Source of the DNA: Deltaproteobacteria bacterium
Lineage (GTDB): Bacteria > Desulfobacterota > Binatia > UBA9968
Direction: 5' to 3'
Length of the DNA stretch: 5,022 nucleotides
NCBI GenBank assembly: GCA_016183075.1
Contig: JACPFH010000161.1
Span: 1-5,022 of the forward strand
Shown: piece by piece, positions 1 to 4,689 of the stretch
Layout of the letters: every line of letters starts with the position of its first letter
Position numbering within the stretch: the first letter of the stretch is position 1
Program-made: the position numbers and the translations under genes
Notes under the pieces: generated by a model
The model's input: only the letters and a program-made list of their open reading frames with translations
The model's database searches: none
What the model was told of the DNA's origin: nothing

Positions 1-2
1 AT

Positions 3-539
3 AACGTGCCGAAGCCGTATTTCGGCATCCGTGGCGGCGACATCGACAAGAAGGGTGTCGTATGTGTGTCGCTCGGGAGCGGCCACATGGGCAGCTTCGA
101 TCGACGCAAGTGCAAGGGTCCGCTCAACGGGCCGAAGGCGACCGGCGATCACTGCCCGGAGGGCTGGTCATTCTACCAGTACCCGGGTCCCGGCTTCCAA
201 GGCATCGGGGAGAACAGCGCCGAGTCGAGCTACTACACCTGGGTAGACCAGCACAACACGTTCGGGCTCGGCGAGGATGTGCCGATGTCGACAGGCAACC
301 TCAATGACGGCCTGATCGCGCTCAAGGACGGCAAGATGATCGTGCTGCGCGTGCCGTACCCGCTGGGCTTCTATGCCAAGGGGTTTGACGGGCGCATCGA
401 CGACCCGAACGCCGACTGGAAGGGCAGAGGGTTGTGGACGACCAGCGGGGACAGGACGCCCTGGCTGATGGAAGGCGGCAAGGGGAGCAAGCCCAGGGTC
501 GTGCATTTCCAGCTTCGCCCCGATCCGTTGGCGAAGTGA
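3..539 (+). CDS. Conserved protein, C-terminal 178 residues only (possibly carboxypeptidase-regulatory-like/beta-propeller type)
   Basis: The reading frame is open from the first bases of the window and ends at TGA 537-539. The GTG at position 6 is very unlikely to be the true start, so the N-terminus lies outside. The visible part is rich in Gly, Pro, Trp and aromatic residues, with segments such as FGIRGGDIDKKGVVCVSLGSG, SYYTWVDQHNTFGLG, LRVPYPLGFYAKGFDGRIDDP and HFQLRPDPLAK. No signal peptide or membrane helix can be judged because the start is missing. I recall this ending from long proteobacterial and metagenomic proteins annotated as carboxypeptidase-regulatory-like or beta-propeller (virginiamycin-lyase-like) proteins; that is memory, not a search. 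The composition suits a secreted beta-rich protein. No catalytic motif is recognisable. A 58-nt hairpin follows 3 nt after the stop, suggesting this gene ends its transcript. The coding call is solid; the function is weak. Confidence 0.75.
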   Translation, partial: NVPKPYFGIRGGDIDKKGVVCVSLGSGHMGSFDRRKCKGPLNGPKATGDHCPEGWSFYQYPGPGFQGIGENSAESSYYTWVDQHNTFGLGEDVPMSTGNLNDGLIALKDGKMIVLRVPYPLGFYAKGFDGRIDDPNADWKGRGLWTTSGDRTPWLMEGGKGSKPRVVHFQLRPDPLAK

Positions 540-542
540 GCG

Positions 543-600
543 CCGTACCAACCGCGCTGGATAGAGAAGCCGCCGCTCTCTCGTAGCGGAGTTGGTACGG
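543..600 (+). terminator. Long hairpin after the left-edge gene (possible terminator or palindromic repeat)
   Basis: CCGTACCAAC at 543-552 and GTTGGTACGG at 591-600 are perfect 10-bp inverted repeats. Inside them the RNA can continue folding: CGCT 555-558 with AGCG 585-588, then AGAGA 563-567 with TCTCT 577-581, then GC 569-570 with GC 575-576 closing a 4-nt loop. Small internal loops separate the helices. It starts 3 nt after a stop codon, as expected for a terminator or 3'-end stabilising hairpin. No T-tract follows on +, so classical intrinsic termination is not supported. It could instead be a small dispersed palindromic repeat. Confidence 0.5.
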
Positions 601-649
601 GGTGAACGGATCAGGGCGATAAGGTCAGATCGCGGGGAGACCGACATGC

Positions 650-886
650 ATGGGAAAGTATTTCCGCACCGATGACCGCGAAGTGCTTGAAGAGACTTAT
701 GAACTGGTTATCAAACGCGGATTCAATGTTCCTCCCTATCCGTCAGGAATCGGAAGCTTGCTTGAAAGTCTGGAAAGCCAGTTCCCCAAGGTCAAGGGAG
801 CAAGGCCAGAGGAGTTCACCGATGGCCGCCTGGTGAGAGAGCTGGATCAGAGCGGTTTTATCAAATCAGTGCTCGCTGGCCGCTGA
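650..886 (+). pseudogene. C-terminal remnant of an NMT1/THI5-type ABC transporter substrate-binding protein
   Basis: These 78 codons resemble the last part of periplasmic substrate-binding proteins of the NMT1/TauA-like superfamily. The typical ending is GKYxRTDDxEVLEETY, then a Pro-Tyr-Pro segment, an (N/F)PK(A/V)KGA element, and (D/T)xRxVxELDxSGFI. Here it reads KYFRTDDREVLEETYE, PYPSGIGSLLESLE, FPKVKGARPEEFTDGRLV and ELDQSGFIKSVL. Full proteins are around 300-350 residues with a signal peptide, so most of the ligand-binding domain is missing. In frame, a stop (TAA 620-622) lies just upstream, and the 110 bp before the ATG does not encode the missing part in any frame I checked. A GGGGAG at 634-639, about 10 nt before ATG 650, could serve as a ribosome binding site, so a short peptide might be made. 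Its composition is lower in GC than the left-edge gene. I read it as a decayed fragment; a genuine small ORF is less likely. Confidence 0.65.
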
Positions 887-892
887 AACGAA

Positions 893-925
893 CCGAGCCG
901 AACACCGGTATCAACAACGGCTCGG
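893..925 (+). terminator. Hairpin after the binding-protein remnant
   Basis: CCGAGCCG at 893-900 and CGGCTCGG at 918-925 form a perfect 8-bp stem around a 17-nt loop, 6 nt after the TGA at 884-886. The bases that follow (GCCTTCGTG) are not a T-tract, so intrinsic termination is only possible. If functional, it may be what is left of the terminator of the once full-length substrate-binding-protein gene. It also lies downstream of the TA operon, which converges from the other strand, so it could act in both directions. Confidence 0.45.
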
Positions 926-963
926 GCCTTCGTGTCTTCATATGTCGCTCGTCGCTGGGGTCG

Positions 964-987
964 GGCCTTTTAATCTTAATAATCTTT
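964..987. repeat. Left copy of a 24-bp imperfect direct repeat flanking the TA operon
   Basis: GGCCTT, two variable bases, AATCTTAA, one variable base, AATCTTT. It matches 1835-1858 at 21 of 24 positions in the same orientation. Inside each copy AATCTT occurs twice, 9 bp apart (972-977 and 981-986 here). It lies 45 bp beyond the toxin stop codon. Confidence 0.6.
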
Positions 988-1032
988 TCTACGCGTACAC
1001 GGTTATCCAAGAAAACCCGGATGGGAGCTAAA

Positions 1033-1458
1033 CTACGCGCCCAGGAGTTTAAAGCCTTCTTTGTCGGCCGCTCTACCCAACCGCTGATCGAGGGTGACGA
1101 AGGATAAGTCGGCAGGCTTCTCCTCTGAAACGATGAGAGCCGCGGCGAGCTGTAAGGCATCAGCCGCCCGCAGGGGGTGATTTTCTAAAAGTCGCCTCGC
1201 GCGTTCTCGGACCACTTCAAGCGAGATTACTTCTGACCAAGCCCGCTCTAAGGTAGATAGTTGCCCCTTCGCTTTCCGATAGTCCGGGATTTTGAGCCTG
1301 TTTTCACGCAGTCGGCGGGCTAGCGCGGACAGGACTTCCACCGGGGTAAAATACCAGACGATGACCTCGTTGTCCTCAGCTAAAAGCCTCCGGCAATGGC
1401 TGGATTCCTTTTCGGAAACTACCAGCGCTACAACCGCCGAGGCATCCCAAAATCTCAC
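1033..1458 (-). CDS. vapC: VapC-like PIN-domain ribonuclease toxin of a type II toxin-antitoxin pair
   Basis: This 141-residue protein has the size and motif order of PIN-domain toxins, Mg2+-dependent RNases that cut tRNA, rRNA or mRNA when freed from their antitoxin. The acidic residues expected in the active site are all present: Asp5 in the N-terminal strand (FWDASAVVALV), Glu41 in TPVEVLSAL, Asp100 in LRAADALQLAAAL and Asp124 in FVTLDQRL. The toxin therefore looks catalytically intact. The start is GTG 1458-1456, which overlaps the antitoxin stop TGA 1457-1455 as GTGA, implying translational coupling. An AAGGA (1465-1461) precedes it at rather short spacing. The N-terminus MRFWDASA fits the family start exactly. 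It is cotranscribed with the Phd-type antitoxin directly upstream, whose promoter lies at 1746-1775. Stop TAG is at 1035-1033. The RNA target cannot be predicted. The exact VapC subfamily is uncertain, but the PIN fold is confident. Confidence 0.9.
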   Translation of the reverse strand: MRFWDASAVVALVVSEKESSHCRRLLAEDNEVIVWYFTPVEVLSALARRLRENRLKIPDYRKAKGQLSTLERAWSEVISLEVVRERARRLLENHPLRAADALQLAAALIVSEEKPADLSFVTLDQRLGRAADKEGFKLLGA

Positions 1459-1739
1459 CGTCCTTCATCCCGCTCTTCCATCAGAGCTTCTAACACTCTT
1501 GCTTCTTTGCCTGCTAGTTTCGCCGTGAAGAACTTTTTGGGCAACCGGCCGCTACCCCTTCTAATAATCCCTTTCCGCTCGAGGTTCATGAGTTTGCCAT
1601 TGCTGACTTTTTCGGTAACCGGTCTCAGCTCCGCCACCGGAACCTTGCGGTCAAGGACAAGGACCGTCTCACCGTTACGCACGTAGTCCAAATAGCGGCT
1701 AAGCTGATTCTTGAGATCTGATACCCGTGCCTGTTTCAT
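1455..1739 (-). CDS. Phd/YefM-family antitoxin paired with the VapC-like toxin
   Basis: This 94-residue protein has the N-terminal DNA-binding and dimerisation signature of prevent-host-death antitoxins: RVSDLKNQLSRYLDYV, then NGETVLVLDRKVPVAELRPV (residues 5-41). It is followed by a charged, probably disordered C-terminus (residues 45-94, rich in Lys, Arg and Glu) that would bind and block the toxin. Antitoxins of this family repress their own operon, more tightly as a complex with toxin. I chose ATG 1739-1737. An upstream in-frame TTG at 1775 would place 12 extra codons across the promoter -35 and -10 hexamers, while the family N-terminus (MKxxRVSDLK) begins exactly at the ATG. No Shine-Dalgarno precedes this ATG, and predicted transcription starts at it, so translation is probably leaderless. 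The downstream toxin overlaps by GTGA. The pairing of a Phd-type antitoxin with a PIN toxin is common. Confidence 0.9.
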   Translation of the reverse strand: MKQARVSDLKNQLSRYLDYVRNGETVLVLDRKVPVAELRPVTEKVSNGKLMNLERKGIIRRGSGRLPKKFFTAKLAGKEARVLEALMEERDEGR

Positions 1740-1748
1740 ATGGCCATA
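1739..1748. promoter_or_regulatory. Candidate autoregulatory operator (TATGGCCATA)
   Basis: A perfect 10-bp palindrome covers the last bases of the -10 hexamer, the predicted transcription start and the first base of the antitoxin ATG. A dimeric Phd-type antitoxin bound here would occlude RNA polymerase. The position is suggestive; the sequence itself is short enough to occur by chance. Confidence 0.4.
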
Positions 1749-1775
1749 ATAGCCTCGAAGCAAGCCAGGCGTCAA
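1746..1775 (-). promoter_or_regulatory. Sigma70-type promoter of the antitoxin-toxin operon
   Basis: On the minus strand TTGACG (1775-1770) is separated by 18 bp from TATTAT (1751-1746), each five of six matches to the sigma70 consensus. Counting about 7 nt from the -10 places the transcription start at 1739, which is the A of the antitoxin ATG. That leaves no 5' leader and no ribosome binding site. Confidence 0.7.
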
Positions 1776-1780
1776 GATGG

Positions 1781-1812
1781 CTGCATGCAGAGAGGCCTGT
1801 GGCCAGCCTCTC
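1781..1812. repeat. Palindrome plus inverted repeat upstream of the TA promoter
   Basis: CTGCATGCAG (1781-1790) is a perfect 10-bp palindrome just upstream of the -35 hexamer. It abuts GAGAGGC (1790-1796), which pairs perfectly with GCCTCTC (1806-1812) around a 9-nt loop. The first could be a second operator for the antitoxin complex. The second could be a weak terminator for transcription leaving the upstream SDR gene on the minus strand, although no T-tract follows it. Confidence 0.4.
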
Positions 1813-1834
1813 GGGTCTGCAAGTTGTGGCCTCC

Positions 1835-1858
1835 GGCCTTAGAATCTTAACAATCTTT
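1835..1858. repeat. Right copy of the 24-bp imperfect direct repeat flanking the TA operon
   Basis: It matches 964-987 at 21 of 24 positions in the same orientation, again with the internal duplicated AATCTT (1843-1848 and 1852-1857, 9 bp apart). It sits about 95 bp upstream of the antitoxin start and 58 bp beyond the end of the SDR gene. The two copies are 871 bp apart and enclose the whole TA operon with its promoter. Confidence 0.6.
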
Positions 1859-1915
1859 ACTTGAAAAGGTTGCTATACACTGCGCCGCTCGCACGAAATT
1901 TTCTGAGGCGAAAAC

Positions 1916-2740
1916 TCACGCGTCTATCGTCTGGCCACCGTCGATTACGAGAGCGTGGCCCGTGACGAAGGAGGCTTCGTCAGAGACGAGAAAGAGCACC
2001 CCGTAGGCGATCTCTTCGGGGCGGCCGAAGCGCAGCAGCGCCCGATTGCTCGCGGCCATCCTTGCGCGCTGCTCCTCGGTGGCCAGAGGCAGCGTGGGAC
2101 GCGGCGGAAATCCCCTGAAGCGCGGCGTCTCGATGGCCCCCGGGCAGACACAGTTGACTCTAATTCCTTTGCATCCGTAGTCCAGCGCCATCTGGCGGGT
2201 CAGATTTATGATCGCCGCCTTCGTGGCGCAGTAACCGGGATATTGCTCCGAAGCCAGGAGTCCGAAAGTAGAGGCGGTGTTGACGATGTTGCCGCGCCCC
2301 TTTTTGAGAAAGTGAGGGATAGCGGCGCGCACGCCGAGGAAGAGAGCGTTGAGGTTCACGTTTACGACGAAGTTCCACTCGTCATCGGTCAGTTCATGGA
2401 TGAACTTCCGAACGCCGGTGCCAGCGTTGTTGAAGAGGATGTCCAGATCGCCAAATTTCTCGAGCGCGGTGCTTACCATCCGATCACAATCCGCCTGAAG
2501 GGTTACATCGACCCGCATGAAAACTGCCTGCCCCTCGTCTTGTCCAATGAGCTTGTCGATTCTCGGGGTCGTATCTTCCTGGATATCGCAGCACACGATC
2601 TTTGCGCCTTCGCGCGCAAAGAGGCGGGCCGTGGCACGCCCGATGCCGCTGTTAGCGCCTGTCACTATAGCCACTTTCCCCTGCAGCCTGCCAAGGCCCG
2701 TCCCCAGTCCAGGATGCTCATCCACGTTCGCGTTCGCCAT
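1916..2740 (-). CDS. Classical short-chain dehydrogenase/reductase (SDR family oxidoreductase)
   Basis: This complete 274-residue NAD(P)-dependent oxidoreductase is probably cytoplasmic and interconverts an alcohol and a ketone. The motifs appear in the classical order: the nucleotide-binding TGANSGIG at 27-34, Asp52 at the end of the second strand (favouring NAD(H) over NADP(H)), Asp78 in RVDVT, NNAG at 104-107, and Asn129 in NVNLNALF. The catalytic Ser157 (NTASTFG) and Tyr170/Lys174 (YCATK) follow, then PGAIETP at 200-206 and the C-terminal FVTGHALVIDGG. Residues 207-235 form the variable substrate loop, which does not identify a substrate. The N-terminal 20 residues before GKVAIVTG are longer than usual and look unstructured. 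ATG 2740-2738 is well supported by AAGGAGG at 2756-2750, 9 nt upstream. It lies 182 bp downstream of hyuB on the same strand and may be its own transcription unit or a readthrough partner. Annotation as FabG-like or glucose 1-dehydrogenase-like would be generic only. Confidence 0.93.
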   Translation of the reverse strand: MANANVDEHPGLGTGLGRLQGKVAIVTGANSGIGRATARLFAREGAKIVCCDIQEDTTPRIDKLIGQDEGQAVFMRVDVTLQADCDRMVSTALEKFGDLDILFNNAGTGVRKFIHELTDDEWNFVVNVNLNALFLGVRAAIPHFLKKGRGNIVNTASTFGLLASEQYPGYCATKAAIINLTRQMALDYGCKGIRVNCVCPGAIETPRFRGFPPRPTLPLATEEQRARMAASNRALLRFGRPEEIAYGVLFLVSDEASFVTGHALVIDGGQTIDA

Positions 2741-2749
2741 AGTCGTTTG

Positions 2750-2756
2750 CCTCCTT
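2750..2756 (-). promoter_or_regulatory. Strong ribosome binding site of the SDR gene
   Basis: The minus strand reads AAGGAGG followed by 9 nt and then ATG. This fixes the SDR start at 2740 and implies efficient translation. Confidence 0.85.
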
Positions 2757-2797
2757 AAATTTTAATTGTAACAACACAGGTTCAAGGCCCTCTCAAG

Positions 2798-2814
2798 GCA
2801 CAAACCCATTGTGC
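2798..2814. promoter_or_regulatory. Perfect inverted repeat upstream of the SDR gene (possible operator)
   Basis: GCACAA (2798-2803) and TTGTGC (2809-2814) are a perfect inverted repeat around a 5-bp centre, about 58 bp before the SDR start. Just downstream on the minus strand are weak promoter-like hexamers, TTGAGA (2796-2791) and TACAAT (2770-2765), 20 bp apart, which is longer than optimal. The arrangement suits an operator for a dimeric regulator, but no regulator gene is in the window. A small hairpin in readthrough RNA is the alternative. Confidence 0.4.
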
Positions 2815-2822
2815 GCGACCGA

Positions 2823-2912
2823 GGGGAGCGCGAGCGAGGCTGCGGACGTCCGATCACAGACGGCACGACTCATGGCAGGAACCCATCGGCCGCAGCCGAG
2901 AGCGCGTTCCCC
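2823..2912. repeat. Large structured inverted repeat between hyuB and the SDR gene
   Basis: Arms 2823-2845 and 2890-2912 match at 18 of 23 positions. The outer helix is 10 bp (2823-2832 with 2903-2912), including one G-T position that becomes a G-U pair only in plus-strand RNA. An inner perfect helix GGCTGCGG/CCGCAGCC (2838-2845 with 2890-2897) follows, and after a 4-nt bulge a further helix CCGAT/ATCGG (2850-2854 with 2885-2889). The mismatched middle, AGCGA against GAGAG, could form G-A pairs in plus-strand RNA. It begins 10 nt after the hyuB stop on the minus strand. It may end hyuAB transcripts, be a dispersed palindromic repeat, or be a plus-strand structured RNA. No known RNA family was recognised. 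Confidence 0.55.
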
Positions 2913-2922
2913 GAGGAAGTAA

Positions 2923-4689
2923 CTATTTAACTCCCACCTGACTTTTTCTCTCCTCGCGCAGCCGCTGCCTCAGCGCTTCCGTCGCTTTCAAGTCCGCTTC
3001 TCCGGTAGCCGCATCAAGAACAACGCCATAATCAGCCGCCGCGGTGATGGATATGTAGCCTTCACGGATATCCGCAGCGACCGCTGCCGGATCCCGCTCC
3101 AGCGGATCACCCCAACCGCCACCGCCAGCGGTGCGAAAGATCACTCGATCCTCCGGAAAAATCGGGTACCTGGTCCGCTTGGTCACGTGCTCACCCGGCG
3201 TGCTCGATCCGTGCTCTACCACCGCCTCGCCCACGGTTGCAGGCTTTCCACCCCACAGCCCCCAAGGCGGGCACTTCGTGCGCTCGAGGTTGAAGTTCAC
3301 CGCCGCCGGGTACTTAGGCCGTACGGCCACCTCAATCCCCAGGCCGCCGCGGGAGCGGCCCGCGCCGCCGCTATCGGCCCGCAGCGAAAAATACTCGAAG
3401 AACAAAGGATAGCGCGCCTCCAGAAGTTCGATCGGAGTGTTGCGCACGTCTCCCTGACAGATGGAGACCGCGCCGTTGGGACCATCCCCGCTCGGGCGCC
3501 CGCCCCAGCCTCCGCCTGTCATGTTGAGACAGACATAGCGCCTCCCGGAAGCTCCGTCGCTACCGTAGATGGCAAAGCCGCCCATTTCTCCTTTATGAGC
3601 GGCAGGAATGCGCTGCGGGACGGCGGGCGCAAGCGCGGCCAACACGGTGTCGATGACCGTCGGAAGCGGAATGGACCACAACCCCAGGGGGGCCGGCGGC
3701 CCCGCGCTCAGAAACTTCCCTGGCGGCAGGATGACTTTGAGCGGCCGAAAACAGCCTTCATCGACGGGATGGGACGGAAGCGTAAGGGCCTTGAAGGCGA
3801 CGCGCGCGGCTGCGATGCCACCTGACGGGCCGCAGTTGATCGGGCCCCTCACCTGCTCGGCGACCTCGGAAAAATCCACTTCCATCTCCTCGCCGCGAAC
3901 GCGTACCGTCACTTTCACCCGCACCGGTTTCTCAAGCTCCTGCCCGTCGTTGTCCAAAAACGATTCGGCGGCATACTCTGCGTCGGGCATGGCTGTGACG
4001 GCGGCGCGCGCAAGCCGCTCCGACTGATCCCACATCTCCTCGATGCAGGTGTTGACCGTATCAACGCCGTAGCGCTCAAAAAGCTCCTTCAGCCGCCGCT
4101 CTCCCAGGCGACAGGCCGCAAGCTGGGCGCGAAGATCTCCCAAAGAGGACTCGGGAAAACGGATGTTGTCGGAGATGATTTGCCAGATATTTTCGTCCAG
4201 CTCGCCGCCGCGGTAGATCTTGATGGAGCGCAATTGGAGCCCCTCTTGATAGATCTCCGTGGTCTCCACCGAGCCGAAGCCGACGCGGCTGCCGCCGATG
4301 TCCAACCAGTGCGCGCGCACGGCGGGAAAAGCCACCAGCCGCTCGCCGACGAAGCACGGCGAATACACGACGACGTTGTTCAGGTGCTGGCCGCACACGT
4401 AAGGCGCGTTCATGATGATCGCGTCACCGGGCTCGAATCCGGACAGGCCGTATTTCTCGATCCCGTCCATTACCGCCACGCCCATGTCGGCGAGGAAGAT
4501 CGGCAAGCCGCCGGAGTTCTGCGCGATCAGCCGTCCCGCCGGATCGATGATACCGATGCAGTAATCCTGCACCTCGAAGATCATCGTGTTATAGGCTGTC
4601 CTGCTTAGGACCATCGCCATTTCATTGGCCGTGGCCACAAGCGCCCCACGAACGATCTCCAGCGTCGCCGGGTCGACACGGCTTTTCAT
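2923..4689 (-). CDS. hyuB: Hydantoinase B/oxoprolinase family protein (HyuB, N-methylhydantoinase/acetophenone carboxylase-type subunit)
   Basis: This complete 588-residue protein is within the usual length of the family. HyuB forms a complex with HyuA for ATP-dependent opening of cyclic amides (N-methylhydantoin, 5-oxoproline) or carboxylation of ketones, depending on the subfamily. Hallmarks in order are DPATLEIVRGAL (6-17), GRLIAQNSGGLPIFLADMG (52-70), GQHLNNVVVY (100-109), RAHWLDIGG (125-133), TTEIYQEGLQLR (143-154), VDFSEVAEQVRGPIN (271-285), DEGCFRPLKVILPPG (310-324), GGGWGGRPSGDGPNG (392-406), the Gly-rich SGGAGRSRGGLG (440-451) and the C-terminal GGGGWGDPLERDP (522-534). No signal peptide is seen, so it is cytoplasmic. 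ATG 4689-4687 overlaps the hyuA stop as ATGA, and GAAGGAG (4706-4700) lies 10 nt upstream, so the two are coexpressed. The GQHLNN motif in place of the commoner GGTHLPD suggests a subfamily other than classical hydantoinases. The substrate is unknown. Confidence 0.93.
   Translation of the reverse strand: MKSRVDPATLEIVRGALVATANEMAMVLSRTAYNTMIFEVQDYCIGIIDPAGRLIAQNSGGLPIFLADMGVAVMDGIEKYGLSGFEPGDAIIMNAPYVCGQHLNNVVVYSPCFVGERLVAFPAVRAHWLDIGGSRVGFGSVETTEIYQEGLQLRSIKIYRGGELDENIWQIISDNIRFPESSLGDLRAQLAACRLGERRLKELFERYGVDTVNTCIEEMWDQSERLARAAVTAMPDAEYAAESFLDNDGQELEKPVRVKVTVRVRGEEMEVDFSEVAEQVRGPINCGPSGGIAAARVAFKALTLPSHPVDEGCFRPLKVILPPGKFLSAGPPAPLGLWSIPLPTVIDTVLAALAPAVPQRIPAAHKGEMGGFAIYGSDGASGRRYVCLNMTGGGWGGRPSGDGPNGAVSICQGDVRNTPIELLEARYPLFFEYFSLRADSGGAGRSRGGLGIEVAVRPKYPAAVNFNLERTKCPPWGLWGGKPATVGEAVVEHGSSTPGEHVTKRTRYPIFPEDRVIFRTAGGGGWGDPLERDPAAVAADIREGYISITAAADYGVVLDAATGEADLKATEALRQRLREERKSQVGVK

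Noticed and set aside
543..600. Integron attC-like site
   Set aside because: The ends resemble paired core sites only superficially: the arms do not fit RYYYAAC/GTTRRRY and no integrase or cassette array is present.
168..647. 159-codon open frame on - opposite the left-edge gene
   Set aside because: Arg/Leu/Val-rich shadow; it runs through the hairpin 543-600 and opposes the better supported plus-strand frame.
861..1160. 99-codon open frame on - overlapping the 3' end of vapC
   Set aside because: It overlaps the intact PIN-domain gene in another frame and its product resembles nothing known.
1740..1775. Longer antitoxin starting at TTG 1775
   Set aside because: It would translate the promoter hexamers; the family N-terminus matches the ATG at 1739.
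1871..1879. Extended -10 element TGCTATACA on +
   Set aside because: No suitable -35 at normal spacing and no plus-strand gene follows; the neighbouring SDR is on the other strand.
1955..2758. 267-codon open frame on + across the SDR gene
   Set aside because: It is antisense to a gene with every SDR catalytic motif; its translation has low-complexity Arg/His-rich content and no recognisable domain, as expected of a shadow in GC-rich DNA.
2823..2912. Known riboswitch, SRP RNA or tRNA
   Set aside because: No T-box, cobalamin, FMN, glycine, SAM or SRP signature and no cloverleaf could be recognised on either strand.
3187..3825. 212-codon open frame on + within hyuB
   Set aside because: It lies wholly antisense to strongly conserved HyuB motifs, is Arg/Ala/Pro-rich and shows no ribosome binding site or family signature.
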